Positions 1-10,246 of a stretch of 64,000 nucleotides of DNA are shown here, piece after piece. The notes under the pieces are model-generated. The model made no database searches and had not been told where the DNA came from. It was given only the letters and a program-made list of their open reading frames with translations. Origin of the DNA: Phellopilus nigrolimitatus. Taxonomy: Eukaryota > Basidiomycota > Agaricomycetes > Hymenochaetales > Hymenochaetaceae. The position numbers and the translations under genes were made by a program. The stretch spans positions 50,031 to 114,030 of the forward strand of contig JAJOHG010000085.1 in NCBI GenBank assembly GCA_021029095.1, given 5' to 3'. How positions within the stretch are numbered: position 1 is the first letter of the stretch; every line of letters starts with the position of its first letter.

Positions 1-334
1 ATAACGTATCGCTGAAGCTGTCTGCGCGTGTACATATATTACTGGGTACGAGATGGCACGAATAAAGCACGCTCGAGACAGAACTGGATATGTGTCGCTC
101 GCTGGGCCGGTGCAGGCCGAGCGAAGACCTTTTGGTAAGCAAGTCTGCTGGGTTTTGGCCGCCACGAATGTGAATAAATTCCACGCAACCCTTCTTTACT
201 CCATCATACACGTGATGAATGAGGATTCATGCGACTGGGTTAGTGACCATCTGGATCTTATGTCATACACATATTTCAACAGTAAGCTCAGTAGTTTGTG
301 AGGTATGTCAATGTCTAGTCATATAGCAAACTAA

Positions 335-400
335 CCTAGTACAATGTAATCTAGTTTAATGAAGTAATTTGCAGCATTTCTTTGCTTACATTGTACTAGG
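335..400. repeat. Perfect 15-bp inverted repeat (hairpin)
   Basis: The arm CCTAGTACAATGTAA at 335-349 is matched exactly by its reverse complement at 386-400, with a 36-base spacer. It lies in AT-rich DNA upstream of the small coiled-coil gene. It could be a short transposon footprint or a cruciform or hairpin. No function can be assigned from sequence alone. Confidence 0.8.
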
Positions 401-715
401 TGTATCATTGCACGGACTTGTCTCACACAGCTACAAGCAAAGCTTCATACTTTAGGAGCAATCTTTAACTACCACTTAGAATGCTTTCTGAGTTGGATAT
501 AGATTGCAATAAAATTGCATTTGTTGTAGCACTTGTCTGTGCCACTTTGCAGGTTTGTTTTCTATATGAAGTTGCACTCTATCGACCTTTCTGTGCACCA
601 ACAACTTATCTTATCCAGAATGTAAGCGTATTTGAAATTCATGTCTGTCTAGTATCATCTGAATCACCAACTCTTGTACTGAAACAGTCCACTTCCAGAT
701 TTAACAGACTCCAAC

Positions 716-1231
716 ATGTCATCTCACACAAAAATTACCCGTGAAGATCCAGACATCACACTGCTTGACGAAACAGAACAACAACACCAGGAAATAATGA
801 GACATCTTGCCAGTGTCAGAGATGCCCACAGAAAGCAAGTCCGCCGGCATGATGAATTGTATATCGACAAGCTGGCTGAAAGAACAATTCAACAGTCCAA
901 GGTTTATCTTGGTGCTCTTCGCAGCTATGAAGAGGTGGTGGACAGAGTCAGTAAAATTGTGAAAAAGAAACGCCAGATAGAGCCGGAACACCAGGAACAA
1001 CTTCTGGAAACTGCAGACTCTGCAGAATCTGAAAGAAAACGTAGCGAGATTCTGTTTCAAGAATTTGCAGAAAAATACACGATTCGAACAATAGTGCTTT
1101 TGCAAAAAATAGCACTACGACTTTCCAAGAGACAGCACAGAAAGTTTGATGCAAAGTCAGACGAACTACTTGCAACAGTTGGTGTAAAAAAGAACAGCGA
1201 GGAAAAGTGGAAGAAGATCAATCAAAAATGA
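716..1231 (+). CDS. Small charged coiled-coil protein, unknown function
   Basis: This is a single uninterrupted frame of 171 codons starting at an ATG. I do not recognise a family. The product is rich in Glu, Lys, Arg and Gln, with heptad-like helical stretches around residues 20-150, for example the region containing VDRVSKIVKKKRQIEPEHQE. No signal peptide or membrane segment is visible, so a soluble coiled-coil protein is the most that can be said. Codon use looks less GC-rich than the velvet gene next door. An alternative upstream exon from 481 cannot be excluded. The open frame and coherent composition are the only support. Confidence 0.45.
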   Translation: MSSHTKITREDPDITLLDETEQQHQEIMRHLASVRDAHRKQVRRHDELYIDKLAERTIQQSKVYLGALRSYEEVVDRVSKIVKKKRQIEPEHQEQLLETADSAESERKRSEILFQEFAEKYTIRTIVLLQKIALRLSKRQHRKFDAKSDELLATVGVKKNSEEKWKKINQK

Positions 1232-2836
1232 TGGAAAACACTTGGCCGGCTTATCAATGATGTAAAGGGACAGGCAGACAATGAGCGGGGTTGCAATTAC
1301 ATAGATATTTGAAAGTGTATATACCTTAAGTGTCGAGCACTTAACTTGAACCATGGCATTGCTTCTATGCTTAGTTTCTTCCCACTATCTCTCTTCGCTT
1401 CTTTCAGTCTACAATAAACTGCCACAGTTTTTTTCCCCCGTCAATGATACACAAGATCAGATAACTAGTGAAAGTGCCGCGACTCGAGAATAAAATAAGT
1501 GTAGCGGATTCAGAGAGCGAGCAACATCTAAGCTGGAGGCCAGATCCGCTCTGCACCGGAGATCGTAAATCGCTAACAATATCAGTGTTGTATGTGGTTA
1601 AGACTGGGTGCACAGTCGAGTGCTTTTCTGGTGGGGCTCCCGTACCAGTTTCATTTCACCTGGTTCTCTCTCTGCCATTCTCGTCCGGGTCTTCGCTCGG
1701 CTTGCGCAGGCCCAGCGAGCCACACATCAATTTCCGTGTCATATCCAGTTCTGTCTCGAGCGTCCTTCCGAGCAATATATGTACACGTGCAGACAGCTTC
1801 AGCGATAAGTTATGTACACCAAGAAAAGCAAGATGTAGATACAGTACGAGAATGTGCCAAAAAAAAAGAGACAAGGAAACAGAGTCAAGAGGGGACGGGC
1901 TGCTGTACAGGAGACGAGGGAAACCGCGCTCGGGCGGTGGGCAAGAAACAAGAAACAAGAAACAAGAATTAAGAAACGAAGCGTGACAAGATGAGAGAGA
2001 ACAAGAACAAGATGAGGGGACTAAGAAAGCGTAGATTAGCGCGAATTAGCATGGACATTATCGAAATCGAGAGCGACGTGGGATGTGCATGTGATGGTGA
2101 AACGTGATGGACGGCATGTATTGGGCGTGGACGTGGACGTGGACGTGAGGGTGGACGTGGACGTGAGGGAGGGAGCGCGATGATGGTATGGTTGCAAATT
2201 TGCAGTACGCGGGACCAACAAGGAGGAATGCGGGAAAGCAAATGGGACGATGGAGGGCGGTAGCGGATATCAAATCGGCACTCGGCGAATAGCTACAGGC
2301 ATCAGAGTCGGCAAAGCAGCAAGCGGGCGGTAATTATCCGAGCTATAAAGACAAGGGCAAGGGCAAGGAAGGACAACAGGTCCACGATTTTTAAGATACT
2401 GCAAACAGAACATTATCTATCACTTTTTGTCTCTCAAGCGTTTCGGGGATTAAATAAAAGATAAACGCTGGACTTACAGATGAGCAATTACAGAGCGCCG
2501 CGAGCCGGGCGCGGCGCTGCAGCGACACGGTTTGGAGACAGGACGAGGAGGGTTGCTCGCAAGAGGGGCCAAGGCGGACTAGTTCTTCCGTTTGGATTTG
2601 GAGGCGACGGGCGCGGGAAGGGCAGATTGTACTTTTCTTTGGTTTTGGGAGGGGAAGGGCAGGTGCAAGAAAAAAAAAAAACGGAAGACGAGAGGCGAGA
2701 CGAGGTAAGGATGTCAATGAAAACGCAATAACGGAGTCCACTCGCACCAAGAAACAAAGTACAGAAAAAATCCCAAACTAAAACAACAAACTAAGAAAGA
2801 CGAAACCCCAAGATCCGTGAAGACAAAAAACCAGCC
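1232..2836. other. Intergenic, no gene recognised
   Basis: Short frames on both strands overlap one another and show no family signature. The right part (about 2400-2836) is the probable 3' flank of the minus-strand velvet gene. A short hexanucleotide repeat sits at 2126-2168. Confidence 0.5.
2126..2168. repeat. GTGGAC hexanucleotide minisatellite
   Basis: The unit GTGGAC (written ACGTGG in another phase) is repeated several times, interrupted twice by GTGAGG. It is a simple tandem repeat in non-coding DNA. Confidence 0.85.
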
Positions 2837-5113
2837 TCACGCATTCCCGCGCTTCTTGCCCCGGCCGCGGCCCCGCGCCACGCCCCCAGCAGCGGCGGCG
2901 GCGGCAGCGGCAGCCGCGCCCTCGAGGTAGCGCCGCGGCGCGTCGACACCGCGCGGCAGCGGGCCCGCGCCCGGCGGCGAGCCCACGCTCGCCCCGCTGC
3001 TCCCGTCGTGCTCCGCGTCTCCGCCCGCCCGGCGCGCGCCCGCGCCAGCGTTCGTCAGCGACGTGCGTTTCCCACCTGCCGCGCGCCCCCCGCGCTTCGC
3101 CGCGCTGCCCCTGCTCCTCCCGCCGCTGCCGCCGCCGCCGCCCGCGCTGCTGGGCGTGCTCCTGTCTCCTCCTCCGCCTCCCCCAGCGCCGCCCGAGCCG
3201 CCCCCGCGGCGCTTGCGCTCCGTCTCGCGAATGTTCACGCGGATGCCCCAGCGCGAGAGGTGCTTCGTGAGCTCCGTGCTCGCCTTCAGGCCGGGGAACT
3301 CCTTCGTGCTGTACACCGCGAACGCGCCGCCGAAGCACTGCGCGAGCACCGGCACGTCGTCCGCGCCCGCCGTCCGGCTGAACAGGTCGAAGAACCGGTA
3401 CCGCGGCCGGAACAGGCCCTCGAGCTTGACGGACAGGTCCGAGAACACGAAGTAGATCACGTTCTTGCCCGTGAGGTCGAGGATGCTTGCCGCGTGGCTG
3501 TAGTACTCCCCGAAGAGCACGCGCGTGAGCTTGTCGGCCTCTGTTGGCGGGGGCAGCGCGTCCGGGTCGATGCGCGTCAGCGGCGGGGCCTGCGCGTGCG
3601 TGTGCGTCGTGTACGAGCCGTGCGCGGGGTATCCATGTGCGGAGGACGCGTAAGCCTGTGATGGGTACGCGTGCGTCGCTGCGGAAGATAAGCGTGAGCG
3701 TCGTCCATCATCAGACGAAGAGCACGCACTATAGGGCGAGACAGGCGAGACGGGAGACGCGCCCGAGTCCCAGCCGGCCTCTTCACGCTGCTGCTGGCCG
3801 TACCCTCCATACGACCCCACGGGCGAGACGGGCGAGACGGCATCCGCGTGCTGCTCCGCCTGCAGCATGCTCTCTCGCCGACGCCGACGCTCATCCGCGT
3901 CCGTGTACAGCGCGAGCGTATGCGGTGGCGGATGCGCGTTCGGGTACGCGTACGGCGCATACGCCTCCTGGCCTTGCTGCTGCGGGTGAGGGTGTGGATG
4001 CGTATACGGCGCGCCCTGCTGCTGGAGCCCGAGGTCGGCAAGCTCGGTCGGGCTCGGCGGGATGGTGACGCGGAAGAGGTCGACCTGGCAGATGAGCCCG
4101 CCGATCTCGACGTCCTCCGCGGGGACCTCACGCTCGTGCTCCTCCGGCGTGCCCGCGGCGACGCGCTCGAAGTAGCGCAGCGCGACGACCGGCGGCGGGT
4201 CGAGCGGCCGGCGGTCCTTGCGCACCGCGCGCGCCGCTGCGGGCGTCTCGGGCGACTTGCCCTTGTCGCTGTCTGGGGAGGCGGCGGGGTGCGCCGCGCC
4301 GGCTGATGTGGGTGCAGAGACAGAGGCAGGCGCGGACGCGGACGCGGAGGCCGGGGCGGCGCCGGTGGTGGTAGTGGTGGGCGGGTCGGCGCACTTGCGG
4401 CCGAGATCTGCCTTCTGGACCTCGACGATCTCGGCGCGCACGGTGCGCCCCGCGAAGGGCCCCGTCGCGAAGGTGAGGGGCGCGCCGATCGCGCGCGTCG
4501 TGTGGCGCCGCGCGGCCGCGAGCGTGGGCGAGGGGTGTCCCGCGGGCGCTTGCGTCGTTGGCGCCGCAGGATAGGATTGGGATTGGGACTGGGCGTGCGC
4601 GGTGGAGGTGGAAGTGGAGGCGGCGCCGGCGGTGTGAGCGGGGGTGTGGACGTAGGAGGCCTGCAGGGACGGCGACGCGGTGTAGAGCGACGCGTGCGTG
4701 TACGTCGGCGACGCGAGCGCGTACGATGTGTACGCGGGCGTCTCCTGCTCCTCGTGGTATCCCTCCTCCGCCTGGTAGAGCCCCGGCGCCGCGTGCGCGG
4801 GTGCGGCGCTGTACTGGTGGGCGGCCATGCGCGGGAGGGCGAAAGTCGGCGCGGAGTGCACGGGCGGGGCGGGCTGCGGGGCGGGCGCGGCGGGTGCGGC
4901 GGCGTAGTACATGTCGCCCTCGTTGCCACCGGCATGTGGGTCGTGGTGCAGCGCGGGGAGGCGCGCCTGGAACTGGTGCTGCGCGTGGTGGGTGGACCGC
5001 GGGGAGGCCGGGGCGGGCGTGTAGAACGGTGTTGGATGGGAAGACGAGGCTGTCATCGCGCTCCCTCCTAGGTTTGCGGCTCTGTGATGCATGCCGCCAC
5101 CGGGGTCGTTCAT
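2837..5113 (-). CDS. Velvet-domain transcription regulator (VosA/VelB type)
   Basis: One open frame of 758 residues. The velvet fold comes in two halves. The first (about residues 210-355) holds DRRPLDPPPVVALRYF and VDLFRV. The second (about 528-635) holds VIYFVFSDLSVKLEG, FRPRYRFFDLF, VYSTKEFPGLKASTELT and RWGIRVNIRE. In this family such proteins bind DNA and dimerise in the nucleus to link development, spore maturation and secondary metabolism. The DPPP and SDLSVKLEG motifs resemble VosA most, while the interruption by about 170 low-complexity residues resembles VelB, so the subfamily is left open. The N-terminus (about 200 residues, Ala/Pro/His/Tyr-rich) and the Gly/Arg-rich tail with poly-Ala look disordered. 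In-frame introns inside the low-complexity parts cannot be excluded. Start: the ATG at 5113 is the most upstream in frame. Confidence 0.88.
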   Translation of the reverse strand: MNDPGGGMHHRAANLGGSAMTASSSHPTPFYTPAPASPRSTHHAQHQFQARLPALHHDPHAGGNEGDMYYAAAPAAPAPQPAPPVHSAPTFALPRMAAHQYSAAPAHAAPGLYQAEEGYHEEQETPAYTSYALASPTYTHASLYTASPSLQASYVHTPAHTAGAASTSTSTAHAQSQSQSYPAAPTTQAPAGHPSPTLAAARRHTTRAIGAPLTFATGPFAGRTVRAEIVEVQKADLGRKCADPPTTTTTGAAPASASASAPASVSAPTSAGAAHPAASPDSDKGKSPETPAAARAVRKDRRPLDPPPVVALRYFERVAAGTPEEHEREVPAEDVEIGGLICQVDLFRVTIPPSPTELADLGLQQQGAPYTHPHPHPQQQGQEAYAPYAYPNAHPPPHTLALYTDADERRRRRESMLQAEQHADAVSPVSPVGSYGGYGQQQREEAGWDSGASPVSPVSPYSACSSSDDGRRSRLSSAATHAYPSQAYASSAHGYPAHGSYTTHTHAQAPPLTRIDPDALPPPTEADKLTRVLFGEYYSHAASILDLTGKNVIYFVFSDLSVKLEGLFRPRYRFFDLFSRTAGADDVPVLAQCFGGAFAVYSTKEFPGLKASTELTKHLSRWGIRVNIRETERKRRGGGSGGAGGGGGGDRSTPSSAGGGGGSGGRSRGSAAKRGGRAAGGKRTSLTNAGAGARRAGGDAEHDGSSGASVGSPPGAGPLPRGVDAPRRYLEGAAAAAAAAAAGGVARGRGRGKKRGNA

Positions 5114-5596
5114 CGTCGTGGTTTCACTGGAAAACAGAGATCAGCTTATCAATGCCGACGTCGACGAAGAGAAAAAAAAGGAAGGCGGGATCGGCAGGAG
5201 GGCGGGCGGCGGCAGTGTGGAACGACGATCGGGGCGCGGTGATGGGATTGCGATGGCGGTGACGATGACGATGTGGAGGAGATCAATCAAAGAAGGCGGC
5301 AAAAGACGGACTCCAGGAAACGGTCCAAGAGGCGATGATGCAAAACGTGATGCGACGACGCACACGCACACGACCGACGACAAAAAAAAAAGAGAGAAAA
5401 AAAGAGAGAAAAAAACGCACGGGCTGCTCGTTGCGTCGGCGTCGGGCGTCTGGGATGATGCACGTCGAGCGGGACGTTGTGGACGATGAGCGGACGGTCG
5501 GGTGTCGTGTGCCGTGTACGGGGACGTTGTTGTAGAGATAGAGGAGACGAAGGGGAGCTGAGGACCGGGAGCTGGGCGGAGTTTTTCTCATCACCT

Positions 5597-5605
5597 CTTT
5601 TTATA
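5597..5605 (-). promoter_or_regulatory. Possible TATA element upstream of the velvet gene
   Basis: TATAAAAAG reads on the minus strand about 485 bases before the velvet ATG. The distance would imply a long 5' leader, which is plausible for a regulator but unproven. Confidence 0.3.
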
Positions 5606-5728
5606 TTTTACTTATCACGTAATTAGGGTCCGAGGGCCTTTAATGCTACGTCATTTGCCTCGGGGTGTCTTTCCTTGTCCTGCCTCGGAGAGCGTGTACG
5701 AAATCATGCAATGTTCATTATGCAATCG

Positions 5729-6115
5729 AGGACTCTCACTTGGACTCGGGCTCGCTCGTCTTTATACGATGCAGCCATCCATGCACTTACAGAGTCTGTC
5801 CCGCATCAATCTTGTAATTTATTTCCAAAATTTCCTAACCCGCCTTCTCATCTGTTACCGAAAATAAAAGGAGAGCATGAGGAGCGGCGGCAAAACCAAG
5901 AAAAGTGTGGCGCGTACGCAAAAAATGTGCATCGAGGAGTCTCGCTTGGGCTCGGGCTCGCTCGTCTTCATACGAAACAGCATCCATGCACTCTTAGCCT
6001 GCCCCGCGTCAGTCTTGAAAATTTTTCCAAACGTTCCCAACCCGCCTTCTCATATTGTTTCTTTAATTATCGAAAATGAAAACGGAGAGGAAAAGGAGCG
6101 GAGGCAGAAACAAAA
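5729..6115. repeat. Diverged tandem duplication, period about 208 bp
   Basis: The copy beginning near 5732 and that beginning near 5940 share ordered blocks: GGGCTCGCTCGTCTT, CATCCATGCACT, AACCCGCCTTCTCAT and an A-rich GGAG tail. They differ by substitutions and small indels. Neither copy has a shared open frame, so it is read as duplicated non-coding DNA. Confidence 0.7.
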
Positions 6116-6120
6116 GCGTG

Positions 6121-7983
6121 GTGCGCCGATCCCCCGCCCCCAGGCTCGCGTCGTCTAGCGTCGATCCTTCACGCACCGGGAGCTCGGTCAGTCTACGCTG
6201 TACGTACGCTCCATGCCGTAATCCACTCGGTTGACAACGACGCCTTCTTGTCATCGTACCGCCTCCGAATCTCTGCCGCCGAAGTCGCGTCGAGTTCCGT
6301 GTCGTCCTGCCTTTCCCGGCGGGCGGCGCTCGCGGTACTGTAAGCACCCTCTGCTGCACGACAAAACCGAAGACACAAAGATGGAGAAAGGCGAGCAATG
6401 CTTTTCATTATTACAATGGTCGCGGAACTACCCTCCTCCGGCGCATTGGTGTCCAGCGAATCAAGCTCTATCTCCGTCACAATCGCGTTTGCTGGTATAT
6501 ATTCTTACGCCAGTAGTGCCCTGCTCGAGCGACGCCTATGCGTGTCCGCTCAACACTCGTTGCTTGACGACAACCGCCGCCGCCTTCACCTCGTTCTCCG
6601 ATTCCCACGAGGCTAGTCGCGCAAGACGTGTTTGGCAAAGACATAAACGCGCTATAGCGCGCTTTTCTTCGACCGAGTCCGTCGAGGAATCTGACGCCGA
6701 AGTGCGTACGTAGATCCTCGACCTTTACTGCCGCCTTGCTCGCCAGGCCCGTCATCCCAGGTATCAAGTCCAAGAAAGAGGAGTTCGCGGGGCGGACTGA
6801 ATAATGACAACTGTAGGAGCTTTCATCCCAACGACTCGTCCTTACATCCGAGCCATGCCACAAACGCAAACATTCCATTTAGTAGAACGGCAGGAGAAAG
6901 TCCAGCCCGTCGACGAGTCCGCGATCAAACCCTGTCCTCGACTCTCTATCGAAGAGTCTTCCCTAAGGTTGGTCATCCTCGTATACTGCATACAACCACC
7001 AGAGAGTTATGCTCACAGAGCCTGAATTTGCTTCAGGCTTCCTCTTCAGAGCCCCGCGACAGCCGACATGCATTCTTCTCGTTTATTCATTCCTGCACGT
7101 CCCAGAACATGTCCTGCTCATCCCACAAAACAGGAAGCTGGTCGTGACGTCGATGTGCGGCAGATACTTGGCCTTATTGCGGAGTATACGAAGGCCCACT
7201 CGTCCCAATATCAAGTACAAGAAAGTGAAGTGACAATATACGGTGACTGGAGGTCTCGTCCCGATGGTTTCCGACCCCATGGGTCATGTCCAAATGCTTG
7301 TACAAATCGAAAGCAGACTCGCATATTATAGCGCAATTCACGCATGACATATTTCTGAACGAAGTCTTTCTCTAAGGTTAGCCACCCTCGTACACTACAT
7401 ACAACCAGAGAGCCGTGCTCACAGAACCTGAACTTGCTTCAGGCTTCCTCTTCAGTGCTCCGCGACTGCCGACACGTATTCTTCTCGTCTATTCATTCCT
7501 GCAGCAGGCTAGCGAGCGGAGGCAAAAATGAGAATAACGTTGCGCCTCCGATCCCCAACCCGAGCTCGCGCCGCCTCGCGTCAATCGGGAGCTCGGTCGG
7601 CCTACGCAGTACGTACGCTGGGTGCCATAATACATTCGATTGACGACAACTTCTCCTTGTCATCGTGCCGACTCCTGACGAAAATGCACTCGACTCGGTG
7701 ACAGAACACCTGGCGCTGACTTATGAAGCACACTTACTAATCAATGACGTACGTATTCGCAAAGTGATTCTGCAGTTTCTCATTCTCCGCTTTCGAGCAC
7801 GCATATTATAACGTGGCAGATTGCCGAACGAGGTCTTTCTCTAATTTAAGCTCGCTAGTATATAACTATTTAAAAGACGTATATACCCAAGGCTGCGTCA
7901 GAATCCTCGCGTCGAAGCCAAGCCACAAACGCGAACATGGCTTTCAGTAGAACGGCATGAGCATATCCAACTTGTCGATGACT
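6121..7983. repeat. Set of diverged dispersed direct repeats
   Basis: Four block pairs are visible: about 6121-6265 with 7540-7690 (contains CGGGAGCTCGGTC), 6846-6918 with 7913-7983 (contains CCACAAACGC and TAGAACGGCA), 6962-7100 with 7372-7505 (contains TTGCTTCAGGCTTCCTCTTC), and 7318-7380 with 7800-7862 (contains CGCATATTATA). The pairs have different spacings, so this is not one simple tandem duplication. Confidence 0.65.
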
Positions 7984-10160
7984 ACGTCACTGGGACGTTT
8001 CCCTCCAAGTCTTATGGCCTTATTTCTCCTATCAAACCACTTCAAATTCACGATGTCATACAGTCTCCGGTCGAAGGACTGGATAGAGTGTTATCAGCAA
8101 CGGCACACCTTATGTAAGCATGTAGGTGGGTCTCACAATGATAACGGACCAGCCAGGGCCGAACGGAATGAGTGCGTACATCGTTCCGGATCTCCTGCCG
8201 ACGAGCACGAGAATGTCGTCTGGCTCTCCGGCGTAATCGACGAAACACCTCTTCTCCTCCTCCGAGAAGCTGAATCGGTCTGGGTCCGGATAGAATTGGA
8301 CAAGCTGTCTTCCGTTGTACCTGTCGACGTAGTATGCGCGGCCAGGCTCCGACCTCGTGAGATCGAGCTCCCAGTTCCAAACCGGGGCTGGAGGTGGTGG
8401 TGCTGGCGTGCGCGGTGGTGGTGGGCGTGAGGAAGGGTTCTGTGGTGACTGTCGCGCGTCCGTCCTGCGTGGGGGGTCCGGGGCTGCCCGGGGGATAGTG
8501 TACGTGCGGCGGTACCCGGCAGTGCTAGCACTTCCGTAGTTAGGGAAGTCCTCTTGGTGAGGCACCTGACTGAAGTTGGCTGCGCTCGCTGCAAACGCCG
8601 AATAACGGGCGGATTAATTATATGTACGCTTTCTCCACGATGCATACATGCTTACCGTTGGAACGAGGATTGGCTTCGCTCATTGGGGCCGAGTACGCCG
8701 AGTTCCTTCGAGGAGGAGGTACACCATCTTGATGTGGGGTTTGAGCCAGCAGTGGAAGTAGAAAATACGTGCATAACGGGCAGATTAATCATATGTGCGC
8801 TTTCTCCTATATGTATAAATTCTTACCGCTGTAATAACGACGGGATTCGGCCACTGGAGTCGGGTCCCTCCGAGGAGGAGGTGCAGCACCTTAATGTAGG
8901 TTTGAGCCAGAAGTTTAAGGAAATAGAAAATCCGTGCATAACGTGGATGAATCATATGTACGATTTCTCCAATAAGTATGTATGCTTACCGCTGTAATGA
9001 GAACTGGCTTGTGGGCCAGGATGACCCCGCGGAAGAGGGAGTTCGGCACCTTAATGTGGGGTTTGAGCCAGCATTTTTTGGAAGTAGAAAATTCGTGCGC
9101 AACGTGGATTAATCATATGTGCGCTTTCTCCCAAATGTATTTATGCTTACTAGGAGTGGCATCGTACATTGGGGTCGGGTACCTCCAAGAAGGAGGAGGA
9201 GGAGGAGAACCTTAATGTGCGGTATGAGTCGGCCGTTTTAGAAATTAGAAAATCCGTGTATAATATGGATTAATCATATGTACGGTTTCTCCGGTAAGTA
9301 GATATGCTTACCGCTGTAATGAGAACTGGTTTGTGTGTCGGGGTAACTCCGTGGAAGAGGATTTTCCGCACCTAAATGTGGGGTTTGCGCCAGCAGTCTT
9401 AGGAAGTAGGAAGATCTGTACATACCTTTCGCGCGACGACTATCTAGAGGTAGTCGAGTGTCAGTTAGAGAATCGAGTCGCTCGGACGGGCACACACCTC
9501 CTCTCAGATCACCAGTGGCTTCGGGCACTCGGTGCGAGCTAGCTGTTACGAGGGAATAAGTTAGAAAAGTACGACTGGTCTCAAGGAGCTGGTATGAAAC
9601 TACCTTCTCTCGGAGGTCTTTTGCCCACTGGCTCTGTAGGACGTCGGAATTCCTCGGGGGCCTGCTTGTGTCCGCCACTGTAGGGCGTGCGCTCCCTCTC
9701 CCGAAACAAAGTAGCGCTCGGGGAAGTGTCAGGTCTTGGAGGAGCCCTGGGCCCTGAAGCGCCCTTCGGCCAAAGCTCCCTTCGAGGAGGATTGATTGAC
9801 CAGTACTCGAGGCACATTTCAGCATCCCCGCGGTACTTACCTAGCTATTGAACGAGAAATAATGATTCAATAGGAGTGGCAGCGAACGCGATCGGGAAAG
9901 TCGCACCTGTTGGAACCCTTCTGTTGAGCCGCCGTTACCGGGCTTATCCGGGTGAAAATCCTTGGCCTAGGGGAAAGGGGAAAGCAAAGAAGAAGAAAAA
10001 ACATTATCTGGCGTTCAAGGTTTTTTAAGAATCCAAAATTACTGACCATTCGTAAATATGCTCTTCGGACATCTTTTTCGGTTATTTCCTTCAAGTCCTT
10101 GTTGATGCGGAGTTCCTTAAAAGGGTTATATTCGAGCGTGAGATTTGCGTCTTTCTGCAT
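7944..10160 (-). CDS. J-domain protein with tandem Pro-rich exon modules
   Basis: Eleven-exon model, all phases consistent: 10160-10047, 9966-9907, 9844-9604, 9542-9426, 9371-9312, 9210-9151, 9049-8990, 8890-8828, 8727-8656, 8588-8137, 8078-7944; 477 residues. The first two exons join into a J-domain core: NPFKEL, then EKDVRRAYLRM spliced to AKDFHPDKPG, with the HPD triad at residues 43-45, as in Hsp70 co-chaperones. The rest of a J domain (helices III-IV) is weak or absent. Five following exons (60, 60, 60, 63 and 72 nt) are copies of one Pro/Arg/Ser/Tyr-rich module. All are phase 1-1. The C-terminal 190 residues hold a Trp/Tyr-containing segment around GRAYYVDRYNGRQLVQFYP, faintly like a WW strand, and end in DKLDMLMPFY. 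The ATG is preceded directly by an in-frame stop, and a TATA box lies 78-86 bases upstream. No membrane segment or signal is seen. I know no family with this layout. Confidence 0.72.
8589..9425 (-). repeat. Tandem array of duplicated exon+intron units
   Basis: About five units of roughly 160-170 bp lie head to tail. Each holds, on the minus strand, an acceptor context CACATTAAG, a 60-72-base exon, a donor of the type GCGGTAAGCAT, then an intron with GGAGAAA and CATATGATTAATC blocks. Intron and exon parts are both conserved, so whole genomic units were duplicated. Every exon length is a multiple of three and every junction is phase 1. Confidence 0.88.
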
Positions 10161-10237
10161 TTATCCTAAACGAGTGACTTTCGGTTGATGAGCAATACTA
10201 TTTCTATTAGAGAGCGCTGGAGGTGCTGATCATTCGA

Positions 10238-10246
10238 CTTTATATA
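10238..10246 (-). promoter_or_regulatory. TATA box of the J-domain gene
   Basis: TATATAAAG on the minus strand, 78-86 bases upstream of the ATG at 10160. Position and sequence fit a fungal TATA element and support the chosen start. Confidence 0.55.

Larger units (their letters stand above)
5114..7943. other. Long non-coding region with diverged repeats
   Basis: No convincing gene is seen. The left part (5114-5600) is the promoter and leader side of the velvet gene and contains A-rich and (AC)n-like runs near 5360-5415. From 5729 on, several blocks occur twice (separate entries). The short frames present do not agree between the repeat copies, which argues against coding. Confidence 0.55.

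Noticed and set aside
3008..4500. Long plus-strand and other-frame open frames opposite the velvet gene
   Set aside because: They are high-GC shadows of the velvet frame, Arg/Ala-rich and without domains.
9274..9825. A 183-codon minus frame read as one protein
   Set aside because: It crosses splice sites of the J-domain gene and mixes frames; the exon model explains the region better.
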